Origin: Bacteroidales bacterium
Lineage (GTDB): Bacteria; Bacteroidota; Bacteroidia; Bacteroidales; UBA4417
Length of the DNA: 64,000 nt
Direction: 5' to 3'
Assembly: GCA_030654075.1 (NCBI GenBank)
Contig: JAURYB010000078.1
Span: 62,001-126,000 of the forward strand
Part shown: in pieces, positions 54,708 to 64,000 of the stretch
How the letters are laid out: each line of letters begins with the position of its first letter
How positions within the stretch are numbered: position 1 is the stretch's first letter
Translations under genes and position numbers: made by a program
Notes under the pieces: generated by a model
The model's database searches: none
What the model saw: only the letters and a program-made list of their open reading frames with translations
What the model was told of the DNA's origin: nothing

Positions 54708-57700
54708 TTATTTTACCACCAGTTTTGCGTTATTTACCTGGTTCTCGCTGCGCACGTTAACGATATAAATTCCTTTGTTTAATGAAAGATCCGGTATTTT
54801 GACAGGTGAAGCAATTGATTGGGTTTTGTAAACTGTTTTTCCCGTCATATCAATTATACTAACAATATGATTTCCCAGCGTTCCCATCTTAACGGTAAGT
54901 TCACCCTCTTTATAGGGATTAGGATAAACCTGGATGGATTGGGCTTTTTTAATGGTAGCCTCTATGCCTGAAATAATATCAGTGTTTCCTAAAACAGAGG
55001 CTGCCTGGAGGTGAAATGTACCTGTTCCGGCCGATTGTATCCAGGTAACTGTTAAAGTTTGATTTGCCTCGGTAGCATTATAGATGATGGTAAAAATACC
55101 AGCCCATTTATTTGTGCGGGTTGTCGCAACTGCTTTTTCAAAATCCATCGCAGCATCGTTTGATAAATGAGCTTTTAAAATTCCACCGGCGGCATTTCCG
55201 CTTACATAAACTTTAAGTGTATCTGATTTGTTTCCAGCTTTTACATCGAATGAAAAACCATTGCCAATTCCGGTAGAGCGCTGTCCACTCAAATTAGAGG
55301 AGCTACTTTCGGTAGGTGTACCTCCAGTCCACGATATTTTGCGTTGATCATCAAAGTATTGGGTTGCTGTACCTTTGATAAGGGAATAATCACTGATTGA
55401 ATTGGTCTTATAGCCGGTTGCCTTATGATCGTTGTTGGTAAAATGTTTCCAATCGGCAGTGCCCGATGAAAGATTTACATCGGTGTAAAAAAAGCCAAAA
55501 TCCCCGGTTAATGTACCACTGACCGGAGCATTTGCGCTATATCGGATAAAATCGATACCCGTCCAGTTACCACTGGTAGAAACAAATTTTACGACATGTT
55601 CAGTATTTGTTAACCCCGTGAGTGTAGCAAAGACATTTGCCCCACCGAAAGGCTCAACACTTTGAGAAAACAAGCCCTGTGAAACGCCATCTATAAATAT
55701 CTCGACATCTCCGCCACCGTTGAACGTTTCGCAGTAAACCTCAAGATAAGATCCGGTAAAAGTATAGAGTGCATAATCATTTGGCACATCCGTTGAATGG
55801 GCACTTCCATTATAACAAGTACCACAGGGATCAAGAACATAACCACTCCAGGTCCAGCCTGGATCTTTATCATCAACTGTTACCAGACTGGAAACTGTTA
55901 TGGGAATAATGTCCGACCAGCCTGTCTTCCCAGAATTATCGACTGCTTTTACCCTCAGCTTAATATTTCCTACAGGCAAGCCGGTCCAGTTAAAAGAATA
56001 GGGCGCGGTTTTATCGGAAAACAATACGGCGTCACCCGCATAAAATACCACTGAATCTACTGTTCCATCGTAATCTGTAACCGTAGCTTCAAGCAAAACG
56101 TTATCAATGAATGAATAACTTCTCTTATTCAGGATAAACTGTACATCGGGAGAGCCGTCTGTAACTTTACAAAATACAGATTGACTGTAAGCTATGGCTC
56201 CTGAAGCGGAGGTAGCTTTGGCATTTACTTTGATTTTACCTGCATGGGGCGTATCCCATACAGCCTGAAAAGGAGTAGTTAATGATTCCGCGACAATAGT
56301 GTCGTTAACCAGGAATTGTACTTTGCTTACCACCGAGGTGTCCTTTGTTACATCAGCATTAAATGCAAATGGATTATAATTCAGGTAAACTTTGTCGCTT
56401 TCGGGAGTTGTAAGGTTAACTTTCATATCCGATTCCATGCAATCACCTGTGGGGCACCAGCGGTAAAGAATTACGCGCGACAAAAAATCATCTTCTACAA
56501 ACACAAGGTATTCTCCTGATGAAGTTCTTTTATATGCCTGAATACCAGAACTGATATCAACCCAGCCAGTTCGGTCGAGTCCGCCAGTGGACGCATCGGG
56601 GATCATGGTGCCAACAAGGTTTCCATTGGTTAAGTCGGTAACCCAAACCTTCGCCCTTGTTTCCCATCCTGCTTCAAATGCGTAATCGCCGGCTACTGTC
56701 CATGCCGATTGATGGGGGCCTTTAATGTCGCCTATATATTTTGCCGTCCGGTTTCCGGTTGACCATTTATCAATAATATACATTTTACCCCCATCGATAT
56801 TGCGGCATGAAGCGGATAATACCACAAGCCTGTCCTTGTCCTCCTGCATTACCATTTTTCCAATGCTGTTAACACCTGCAATCGTAATTTCCTCGACATT
56901 ATTATCGGAATATGTAATGTTTCCGTTAGTTTCAATCGTGGCTTTCCAGATTTTTATCGGGTTACCTCCCTGCCAGATATTACCGGATTTGTCAACAAAA
57001 TAGTCGCCACTTTCGAAAGAATTAGTGCGCATCGAATATTCGTTGCTTTGATACTTGCCATCGTTGTTGAGGTCGCTCCAAAACATTGTTCCACCCTGGT
57101 TGGTGCTTAACCTTTGTGGTGGCCACCAATAAGTAATGGGTAAGTCATAGATACGATGATTGCGGGGGAAAAACATTCCGCAGGGCACAGCTATATCAGT
57201 ATTTGGAATAAATTTGAAAATCTGTGGAGGCTGGCATGTCATGCCGTTTATCCACAGATACCGAACCCCATTGATTTTTTGCATTGTAACACCGGTAAGG
57301 CCATGTTCCCCGCCAGCTTTTATATCTTCGATACCTCGCGGGTCTTCCGGATAAGTGTATGAATCTAATGTATATCCTACAATCGACCACTCTTTCCCGG
57401 CCGCTTTCTGACTGAAATCCAACCGCATGTGCTCCTGTACACCATAAATGTCGGCAGCATCAGTTTCCTCGTCATAAAAAACATTATCGACAAAGAAATA
57501 GTTTTCGACACGCCAATCGAGTATCCAGTTGCCACTCACTTTTTTAAAGCAACGAATGGCTGAACCCATTTCGCTGGTGCTTACAAAAATACGGCCTTGC
57601 GAATCGCAGCCAACGCCTGTCATTCCCCAAAGTTTGTAGGGATGATAAAACCCCGGAGGATAGCTTTTTACAGGATAAGCGGGAGCATTAATTGCTGCAG

Positions 57701-58250
57701 GAAATTCATAAGTTGGTGTAAAATCGGCAGCAATACCACCCAAAGCACCAATTGTTTCAACAATAACAGGAGTAGACGAAACATCGTAAATTAAAATTTG
57801 CTTGCGTAATCCATTGTCAGCCACCAACAATTTGCCCGCATAAATTCCTTTTCCCATAGCAATTGCTGTAGGGGTTCCTGCATCGGTGATGGTTTTTCCG
57901 TTTCCGGTAATATTATTTCCAACTATGCTAAAACCACCGGTATTTCCGCAATCGCCGACACCTAAACCTTGCCCCAGTACATCTCCATTTTTATAAATAC
58001 CCATGGTGCGACCTGCTTCATCCCATTCACTTGTTGTAAAACAAGTGCCGTCCTCAGTTACCGTCATACAGTCGATATAATCCTGCACCCACTTATCAGA
58101 GGGGTCAGATGCATTTGGTGATCCAAATGATGCGTTTTTGCCTCCGTATGTATTTCCTATCCAGCTCGACCAGAAAGTGCCCGGAAGAGTTTGCGCTTGT
58201 ACTAAATATGCCAGCAGAAGCAAGGAGACGAGAATTGTGATCTTTTTCAT
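54708..58250 (-). CDS. Large T9SS-secreted propeller protein with Ig-like domains (paralogue 2)
   Basis: 1180 residues with signal peptide MKKITILVSLLLLAYLVQAQ. It starts LPGTFWSSWIGNTYGGKN and then MGIYKNGDVLG, closely paralleling paralogue 1. The ~600-residue N-terminal region has propeller-like strands and ends in VILYRWCPTGDC, the same closing motif. It is followed by two Ig-like domains (about 610-790: NDTIVAESLTTPFQAVWDT, VSVVFYAGD-type strands), a beta-sandwich (about 800-950, YTFTGSYLEVYCETFNGGGD), another beta-rich module and a T9SS type-A sorting domain (VYPNPYKEGELTVKM ... NNAKLVVK). No known catalytic family. The two paralogues flank the alpha-galactosidase gene, suggesting a shared surface role on the same glycan. 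Confidence 0.82.
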   Translation of the reverse strand: MKKITILVSLLLLAYLVQAQTLPGTFWSSWIGNTYGGKNASFGSPNASDPSDKWVQDYIDCMTVTEDGTCFTTSEWDEAGRTMGIYKNGDVLGQGLGVGDCGNTGGFSIVGNNITGNGKTITDAGTPTAIAMGKGIYAGKLLVADNGLRKQILIYDVSSTPVIVETIGALGGIAADFTPTYEFPAAINAPAYPVKSYPPGFYHPYKLWGMTGVGCDSQGRIFVSTSEMGSAIRCFKKVSGNWILDWRVENYFFVDNVFYDEETDAADIYGVQEHMRLDFSQKAAGKEWSIVGYTLDSYTYPEDPRGIEDIKAGGEHGLTGVTMQKINGVRYLWINGMTCQPPQIFKFIPNTDIAVPCGMFFPRNHRIYDLPITYWWPPQRLSTNQGGTMFWSDLNNDGKYQSNEYSMRTNSFESGDYFVDKSGNIWQGGNPIKIWKATIETNGNITYSDNNVEEITIAGVNSIGKMVMQEDKDRLVVLSASCRNIDGGKMYIIDKWSTGNRTAKYIGDIKGPHQSAWTVAGDYAFEAGWETRAKVWVTDLTNGNLVGTMIPDASTGGLDRTGWVDISSGIQAYKRTSSGEYLVFVEDDFLSRVILYRWCPTGDCMESDMKVNLTTPESDKVYLNYNPFAFNADVTKDTSVVSKVQFLVNDTIVAESLTTPFQAVWDTPHAGKIKVNAKATSASGAIAYSQSVFCKVTDGSPDVQFILNKRSYSFIDNVLLEATVTDYDGTVDSVVFYAGDAVLFSDKTAPYSFNWTGLPVGNIKLRVKAVDNSGKTGWSDIIPITVSSLVTVDDKDPGWTWSGYVLDPCGTCYNGSAHSTDVPNDYALYTFTGSYLEVYCETFNGGGDVEIFIDGVSQGLFSQSVEPFGGANVFATLTGLTNTEHVVKFVSTSGNWTGIDFIRYSANAPVSGTLTGDFGFFYTDVNLSSGTADWKHFTNNDHKATGYKTNSISDYSLIKGTATQYFDDQRKISWTGGTPTESSSSNLSGQRSTGIGNGFSFDVKAGNKSDTLKVYVSGNAAGGILKAHLSNDAAMDFEKAVATTRTNKWAGIFTIIYNATEANQTLTVTWIQSAGTGTFHLQAASVLGNTDIISGIEATIKKAQSIQVYPNPYKEGELTVKMGTLGNHIVSIIDMTGKTVYKTQSIASPVKIPDLSLNKGIYIVNVRSENQVNNAKLVVK

Positions 58251-58370
58251 CTTATTATTATTTAATTTTTACGGGTCAGATGCCTGCCCGACGCAGGCGG
58301 GGAATATGCCATGAGAATAATCATTTCGGTTGATGAGTAAATTTTCCACTCAAGGCTATTTCATGATTAA

Positions 58371-60761
58371 TTACAATTTTATTTGCATCAAACCATCCAC
58401 TAATTGAGTAGTAACCTCAATAGTATTTCCAACTAATTTTATATCTGCATTTTTACCTTCTATTTTTTGGATTTCTGTTTTTCCGAAACCATGAAGAATT
58501 AGTTTTAAGGTTTTGTTTCTCGTTGCATAACTACCTTCTTTTGCTTTAAGAATAATGATGTTATTTAATGCGTCGAATTCAAATCTGCGTTTATAAAAAC
58601 CTTCCTGTTCAAAATTATACGTTTCTCCATCGTCTTCATAGTAATTAAAGGAAGAGTTTTCAGTTCCTTTGTAAAAATGCAGATAGAGAATTTCGTCGGT
58701 TTTTTGACCGGTATATTGAATCAGGTTTTGCTGTGGAATAAAAGCACCGGATTTAACAAATACAGGTAGCTCATTCAGTGGCGATTCTACCAAATACGAC
58801 GCTCCTCCCTGGAACATTGAGTCGGATGACATTTTATACCAATTTCCTTTTGGCAGGTAAACTTTTGATATTGAGATTTTACTGCTTACCGGACAAACCA
58901 GCAAATTATTACCAAACAGAAATTCATTCTCATTTTCTACTTTGTAAACATTATTATCAAAAGTATAATCAATTGCTAAAGTCCTTGAAACCGGCATTCC
59001 GGTTTCAGAAGCCTCATTGAATGCTGAATAAATATAAGGCAATAATTTGTAGCGTTGTTCTATAAGTTCGCGTTGAATGTTTTCCCATTCCTTCCCAAAA
59101 ACCCAGGGTTCACGTGCAGGATTGCTCTGGTCGGTATGGTTACGCATAAAAGGTGTGAAAACAGCCAATGACAACCAACGGGTTACTAACTCACGCGAAG
59201 GCACTCCAAGGAAACCGCCTATGTCGGGTCCTGCATAAGGGAAACCACATAATCCCAAACTGTTTACCAACCTTGTTCCGAGTAACATATGTTCATCGCT
59301 GGCAAAATTATCACCTGTCCAGATTGTTGAATAACGCTGGCCTCCGGAATAAGTAGCACGTGTGATATTCAAAGGCCGTTTTCCTTTCATTAGTTCACGG
59401 GCTCCTTCAAATGTAGAGCGAGCCATCTGCATCCCATATACATTATGTGCTTCTTTGGTCGTTGTTCTGTGTCCGTCAAAATCAAACTCCAGCATATCGG
59501 GAATACTTTGACCCCATGCTGAAGGTTCATTCATATCGTTCCAAAAACCATCAATGCCAATATTGGTATAAAAACTAAATTTTGAGCCCCACCATTTGCG
59601 TGATTTTGGGTTCGTAAAATCAGGAAAATGTGAGTCTCCGGGCCATACTTTACCTGTATAGTCTTTCCCGTTTGGATATTTTACGAACATTCCTTTCGCT
59701 TTCCCATCTTCATATTCACTGTATCCTTTTTCAACTTTTATGCCGGGGTCAATAATACATACCACATGAAATCCGGAATCACGCAGAGTACTGACCATTT
59801 TAGCCGGGTTCGGAAAGTCTTTTGGACTGAAAGTGAATATTTTATAATTATCCATATAATTAATGTCAAGATAAATCACATCACAGGGAATTGATTTTTC
59901 TCTAAAAGTATTGGCGATCTGGTAAACATCATTTTCAGGAAAGTATGACCAGCGACTTTGTTGATAGCCAAGACTCCAATAAGGAGGAAGTGAAGCCCTG
60001 CCAGTTAATTTTGTGTAATTATTAACAATACCTGCCACATTCACAGAGGAAATAAAGTAATAATTCAGTTCGCCCTGAGTTACTGATAAACTTGAAAATT
60101 CGTCGTTTGTTGACGCGCCAAAGTTTATAGTTGATTTATAGGAATTGTCTAAAAATATACCATAAACCTGCTTTTTACTATGCAAACCAATATAAAAAGG
60201 TATGGAAGCATATAATGGATCCTGATTCAATGAGTAGGCTGGCACATCTGAGTTCCAGTGGGTATAGCTATTGCCGCGTCTGTCGAGTGAGCCTGTTTTT
60301 TCGCCTAATCCAATAAAACGTTCGTCACTAAATAATTGCTTGGTTAGCGTTATCTCATCTCCAATCCAATTATAGCCCACTTCAGAATAATCCTGATTGA
60401 TAATCTCGTTTTCCAGGTTATAAAACGAAACCCGTAAAGGATCTTTGGTTACTTTCACTTTAATCCTGGCTGTTTTAAGCCATAATTCGGAACCCGTATC
60501 AGTAATTTCGAAGATGCCTTTTGGTTGCATGATCACAGCATACGAAAAATCGTCCAGAAAGTTATCTTTAGTCATCCTGACGCGTATAATTTCGGGGGAG
60601 AATGCAGTAATCTGCAATTTAGCATTGGCTGCCTGTATAAAAATGGTTTCGTTTATTTTCTTATAGTTCAGCATTTTCCCAATGCTTTGGCTCAATTTCT
60701 TTTGTCCAAAAGCCATGGTTGATAAAACCATAAGTACGACCAGAATGATTGTGTTTTTCAT
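58371..60761 (-). CDS. GH31 alpha-glucosidase/alpha-xylosidase-type enzyme
   Basis: 796 residues with signal peptide MKNTIILVVLMVLSTMAFGQ. Domain order: N-terminal beta-sandwich (about 25-240), barrel (about 250-590), proximal and distal beta domains. Classical motifs are complete: GIDGFWNDMNEPSAWG with nucleophile Asp409, YSTIWTGDNFASDEHM with the acid/base Asp, FTPFMRNHTDQSNPAREPW and QRYKLLPYIYSAFNEA. This fits the large alpha-glucosidase II-like group of GH31, distinct from the divergent GH31 at 39481. It lies 27 bp after the GH2 gene and is clearly in its operon. Likely periplasmic, acting on alpha-linked glucose or xylose. Confidence 0.95.
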   Translation of the reverse strand: MKNTIILVVLMVLSTMAFGQKKLSQSIGKMLNYKKINETIFIQAANAKLQITAFSPEIIRVRMTKDNFLDDFSYAVIMQPKGIFEITDTGSELWLKTARIKVKVTKDPLRVSFYNLENEIINQDYSEVGYNWIGDEITLTKQLFSDERFIGLGEKTGSLDRRGNSYTHWNSDVPAYSLNQDPLYASIPFYIGLHSKKQVYGIFLDNSYKSTINFGASTNDEFSSLSVTQGELNYYFISSVNVAGIVNNYTKLTGRASLPPYWSLGYQQSRWSYFPENDVYQIANTFREKSIPCDVIYLDINYMDNYKIFTFSPKDFPNPAKMVSTLRDSGFHVVCIIDPGIKVEKGYSEYEDGKAKGMFVKYPNGKDYTGKVWPGDSHFPDFTNPKSRKWWGSKFSFYTNIGIDGFWNDMNEPSAWGQSIPDMLEFDFDGHRTTTKEAHNVYGMQMARSTFEGARELMKGKRPLNITRATYSGGQRYSTIWTGDNFASDEHMLLGTRLVNSLGLCGFPYAGPDIGGFLGVPSRELVTRWLSLAVFTPFMRNHTDQSNPAREPWVFGKEWENIQRELIEQRYKLLPYIYSAFNEASETGMPVSRTLAIDYTFDNNVYKVENENEFLFGNNLLVCPVSSKISISKVYLPKGNWYKMSSDSMFQGGASYLVESPLNELPVFVKSGAFIPQQNLIQYTGQKTDEILYLHFYKGTENSSFNYYEDDGETYNFEQEGFYKRRFEFDALNNIIILKAKEGSYATRNKTLKLILHGFGKTEIQKIEGKNADIKLVGNTIEVTTQLVDGLMQIKL

Positions 60762-60788
60762 TTTTACTTTTTAATTATTTTGTATAAA

Positions 60789-63389
60789 TTATTTTTGAGA
60801 ATCAATAAGCGAACGAATAATCAATTTTGATTTTAATTCGTTGATTGATACTGTTGTATTCAGTTTTATTTTTACTGTTTGATTGGGTAACAGATCGATA
60901 AAATTATCCGAAAATTCATCATCGCCATTGGGCAACGACAGGTAAACACTTTTGGCCAGCGTATTCGTAAAAAGCGCAATTTCAAAGCCTTTCAAGGTTT
61001 TAGTTATTCTGGTTTTTATTTCTGGCTTCTGTAAGAGTAAGTATTTCGGATGGTTGAAATACAACAGGTTTTCGGAAACCACCAATCCATTCACTTTTAA
61101 AACTGTTGACAAAACCAGCTCTTCCTTATTCAGGCCTTCCAACAATTCGCTGAGCGGAACGGTATAAAAAACGGCATTTGAAAGCGCTTCTACCTCAATA
61201 TTTAATTCTTTACTTAAAACGATCTTGCCACTAAAATCCAAAAGCTTTATGGTAAGATTTCCTTTAAATGCTTTTATGCTATCGGAATTGACAAATACGT
61301 TTAACCGGGTTTCGGGTCCAATCACCGTATCGTTCAAAGCCGGGATAACCGACACATTCCGGAACGCTTTTTTTGCTACAAAAAAGGCCGCTTTTTTCTG
61401 GCCGAGATAGTCAATTACTGACCATCCGATGTTCGGCCATGCATCGCCAAACTGCCAGTACATGCTGCCCATGCAACGGGGTTTGTTGATGCGGTGCGCT
61501 TCGCTGGCAATTTTTATGGCATCGGCCTGGAAAAGCTGGCTCAGGTAAACCAGGCTTTCAAAATCTTTGGGTTCCTTATAATCCTCACGAATGTAGCGCA
61601 TCAGCATTTTGTTTCCTTCCATATCGGGAGTAATCCAGGGCATCACACTTTTCTGACGGTGCATCATTACCGGCGAAAACAGGTTTTCGTCCTCCGGAGC
61701 CAGGTACTTCTTTAAAGTGTAATAACTAGGAAGCGACTGCACTCCGTACTCGCTCATAAAACGGGGAATTACTTTTTTATAACTCTGTATGGAATAGGAA
61801 CCATACCAAACGAAATAATAATGCAGATCGCCCGACTCAAGCGATGATGGGATTCCCGGTTCGGAACCCGGCGACGATGGCCAGTAGAAGGTTTGAGGAT
61901 TGTATTGTTTTATAACACCGGGAATAATGTCATTGAAAATCTTAAGGTAATCTTCAAAAATCTGTGCCGAGTCGGTTTTGGAGATGTTTAGTTCAGGTTT
62001 ACCTGGCCAGCCCCAGTCGTGCCAGCCCGAAATCAATTCATTATTTCCACACCAGATAGCCAGTGCAGGATTGTTACGCAGACGCTTCACGTTTTCGATG
62101 GTTTCCTGCCTGATGTTTTCAAGGAAAGCAGTATCGCCAGGGTACATGGAACAGGCATACATAAAATCCTGCCACACCAAAATTCCGTTTTCGGCACACA
62201 GGTTATAAAAAATATCGTTTTCGTAAATGGCGCCGCCCCAAACGCGAAGTAAATTCAGGTTCGCTTCGCGGGCTAAATTCACTGTGGTTTTGTATTGTTC
62301 GTTGGTAACTCTTGTCGAAAGCGCGTCATCAGGCACATAATTGCTGCCTTTGATAAACAGAGGGATGCCGTTTACACGGAAATAGAAACTCCGCCCGATG
62401 GAATCTTTGTCGCGAACTACTTCAATGGTGCGGACACCGATCTTTTCTGTTTTCTCATCAATAATGCCTTCGTCATCCGATAGCACAATCTTAACTGAAT
62501 AAAGATTTGGTTTCCCCATTCCATTCGGCCACCAGAGTTTTGGATTGTTAATGGTTAAACTTAATGTTTCAGTATTTGTTCCTTTGTTCAGCGAAATGGT
62601 TTTGGTGTTGGCAGGTTTCTTCGAATTTTCGAGATAAATATCGAGTTTGTACTTCTTGCCGGTATGTACGTCAATTTCTGTATGTATTTTAAATTCAGCT
62701 TTTTGAACTCCGGTTGCAACAGGTTCGGCGTAAATATTATCAATTCGTGCAAAATCCCAGCCGGTTAATTCAACCGGACGCCATAAGCCACAGCTAACCA
62801 GTCGGGGATGCGTATCCCAGCCAAACTGGTGGGGCGATTTACGGGTCTGGCTGCCGCTTTTTCGTGATTCTTCGGTTTTTTCGTTGTGGTTGGGCAAGCG
62901 ATATGTTTGCAGTGAGGCTTTTCTTAAACCTTCGTTTATTGCCGAATGAAACAGTATGCGTAAACTGTTATCTTTAAGCTTCAACAGCTTTTTACAATCC
63001 ACCGTCCATGAGCGGTACATATTATCCGCTTTTAGAATCAGTGTATCGTTTAGGTAAACTTCGGCATACGTATCAAGACCTTTAAAAAGCAGTTCGATTC
63101 TGGATTTTGCTAACAGATTCTGTTCCACATCAAAAACAGTTCTGTATTCCCAATCTTCCAATTCAACCCACTGAACCAGTGTCTCGTTATCGCGATAATA
63201 AGGATCAGGAATAAGTTTATTGTCGAGCAGATCGGTATGTACACAACCTGGTACTTTAGCCGAATGCCATTCGGTTTTGCCAACCTGGCGGAACTGCCAG
63301 TTTTGGTTAACCGTTTGCTGCTTTTTCAACGTTTGTGCATTTACTAAAACGCTTGAAAGAAAAAATAAAATGATTGTTAGTTTATACAT
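60789..63389 (-). CDS. GH2 beta-mannosidase
   Basis: 866 residues with signal peptide MYKLTIILFFLSSVLVNAQ. The order is GH2 sugar-binding jelly roll (about 25-200, WHSAKVPGCVHTDLLDN), Ig-like domain (200-310), TIM barrel (310-620) and C-terminal beta domains. NPALAIWCGNNELISGW gives the acid/base Glu451 and RFMSEYGVQSLPSY the nucleophile Glu547. MYWQFGDAWPNIGWSVIDYLG is the beta-mannosidase-type end of the barrel. It hydrolyses terminal beta-mannose from mannooligosaccharides or N-glycan core. Both catalytic residues and the length match family norms. It heads the visible part of the operon together with the partial gene upstream (25 bp gap). Confidence 0.95.
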   Translation of the reverse strand: MYKLTIILFFLSSVLVNAQTLKKQQTVNQNWQFRQVGKTEWHSAKVPGCVHTDLLDNKLIPDPYYRDNETLVQWVELEDWEYRTVFDVEQNLLAKSRIELLFKGLDTYAEVYLNDTLILKADNMYRSWTVDCKKLLKLKDNSLRILFHSAINEGLRKASLQTYRLPNHNEKTEESRKSGSQTRKSPHQFGWDTHPRLVSCGLWRPVELTGWDFARIDNIYAEPVATGVQKAEFKIHTEIDVHTGKKYKLDIYLENSKKPANTKTISLNKGTNTETLSLTINNPKLWWPNGMGKPNLYSVKIVLSDDEGIIDEKTEKIGVRTIEVVRDKDSIGRSFYFRVNGIPLFIKGSNYVPDDALSTRVTNEQYKTTVNLAREANLNLLRVWGGAIYENDIFYNLCAENGILVWQDFMYACSMYPGDTAFLENIRQETIENVKRLRNNPALAIWCGNNELISGWHDWGWPGKPELNISKTDSAQIFEDYLKIFNDIIPGVIKQYNPQTFYWPSSPGSEPGIPSSLESGDLHYYFVWYGSYSIQSYKKVIPRFMSEYGVQSLPSYYTLKKYLAPEDENLFSPVMMHRQKSVMPWITPDMEGNKMLMRYIREDYKEPKDFESLVYLSQLFQADAIKIASEAHRINKPRCMGSMYWQFGDAWPNIGWSVIDYLGQKKAAFFVAKKAFRNVSVIPALNDTVIGPETRLNVFVNSDSIKAFKGNLTIKLLDFSGKIVLSKELNIEVEALSNAVFYTVPLSELLEGLNKEELVLSTVLKVNGLVVSENLLYFNHPKYLLLQKPEIKTRITKTLKGFEIALFTNTLAKSVYLSLPNGDDEFSDNFIDLLPNQTVKIKLNTTVSINELKSKLIIRSLIDSQK

Positions 63390-63414
63390 CTATCTGTTCG
63401 GTTTATTTATGTCT

Positions 63415-64000
63415 TTACTGATTTACTTTGGGTTTATAAAAATCAAATGTCAAATCAGTCTTCTTAATTTCTTTAATCTTGTCAAATAAAAAAGGAACTG
63501 AGTTATTCCCTGTATTGAACGCAACTCTATCAAGCAGCAAGTCATTACCTGAATTGATGTTAAGGATAGGGAACATTCCCGTTTTAGTGAAAGTAACATT
63601 ATGAATCTCTATCTTATTAAAATTTTTTGCGTTAAAAAATGCCGGTGAAGCAAATACCGTTCTTTCAACGGATTTTGCAGTATCAATGCTCCCTTCTCTG
63701 AAACTGAATGAAGAGTTAAGAATAGTAAGCCCGAATTGCAGGGCTGAATCTCCTGTGATATCAAAAGCTTTCAAAATTCCGTTTGCCCTGATGCTATCGA
63801 ATGTTATACTGGTTGCAACCTGGCCGGTTTGCCATAATCCATTTTCATAATTATATAAATAAACATACTCCACACTGTCAATAGTTATATCCTGAATTAA
63901 CCAATTTCCACTTTTCAGCTGGGGATTTTCATCCCTTGGGGAAAAATGCACAAAGGCGGCAGGCATTTTTTTTTGACCTCTAATTTTATGGGCATATTCT
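63415..64000 (-). CDS. Beta-helix protein, C-terminal part (partial at window edge)
   Basis: The minus-strand frame is open to base 64000 (EYAHKIRGQKK precedes the first visible Met at 63966), so the start is outside the window and 194 residues are seen. The sequence has strand-turn repeats (NWLIQDITIDSVEYVYLY, ATSITFDSIRANGILKAFD, NKIEIHNVTFTKTGMF) of a right-handed parallel beta-helix, resembling the C-terminal end of GH28-like or related Bacteroidota secreted proteins. No catalytic part is visible. The last gene in the same operon orientation, 25 bp before GH2, so it belongs to locus 2. Function is not assignable from the fragment. Confidence 0.65.
   Translation of the reverse strand, partial: EYAHKIRGQKKMPAAFVHFSPRDENPQLKSGNWLIQDITIDSVEYVYLYNYENGLWQTGQVATSITFDSIRANGILKAFDITGDSALQFGLTILNSSFSFREGSIDTAKSVERTVFASPAFFNAKNFNKIEIHNVTFTKTGMFPILNINSGNDLLLDRVAFNTGNNSVPFLFDKIKEIKKTDLTFDFYKPKVNQ

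Overview
The window reads as chromosomal DNA of a free-living Bacteroidota bacterium, probably Bacteroidales/Marinilabiliales-like. Reasons: carboxypeptidase-regulatory-domain TonB receptor, a hybrid two-component system regulator, four proteins with type IX secretion (T9SS) C-terminal sorting domains, TAnnTTTG-type promoters, few Shine-Dalgarno sequences, and about twenty carbohydrate-active enzymes. No rRNA, convincing tRNA, phage or IS transposase gene is visible.

Locus 1 (about 1-28.5 kb, plus strand) is a catabolic locus for a polymer containing uronate and hexosamine. It begins with the end of a GH28-like beta-helix enzyme and a SusD-less TonB-dependent receptor. It continues with two T9SS beta-helix proteins (one made of three near-identical 1134-bp units), an ExuT-type uronate transporter, a six-hairpin protein, glucosamine-6-phosphate deaminase, a heparinase II/III-like lyase, two GH105-type unsaturated uronyl hydrolases, an exported fusion of a clan-G glycosidase with a PL22-like oligogalacturonate lyase, a NagX/HGSNAT-like membrane protein and a GH20 hexosaminidase. 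It ends with a hybrid two-component regulator and a second ExuT. The set implies lyase cleavage, removal of unsaturated uronates, hexosamine release, and uptake and deamination. The regulator has Asn where the phospho-His should be and Glu where the phospho-Asp should be.

The middle (28.5-39.5 kb) holds PlsC and UMF1-type transporter genes, two small MITE-like elements (one with a perfect 8-bp target duplication), a PA14-containing GH3, and a single-chain PD-(D/E)xK nuclease-methyltransferase of type ISP-like build but without a helicase. That enzyme overlaps a small unknown gene by 4 bp. Beyond this gene, on the minus strand, are three tandem two-hairpin small RNA genes, each with its own promoter and intrinsic terminator. 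They are the best candidate here for an undescribed element.

Locus 2 (about 39.5-64 kb, minus strand) resembles a galactomannan/mannoside locus: GH2 beta-mannosidase, GH36 alpha-galactosidase, two GH31, GH92 alpha-mannosidase, a clan GH-A enzyme, an exported AGE-family epimerase, two paralogous ~1180-residue T9SS propeller proteins of unknown function, and a partial beta-helix protein at the edge. A short relic shows that another GH31 copy once stood between the clan GH-A gene and the first propeller gene. No SusD homologue occurs in the window.
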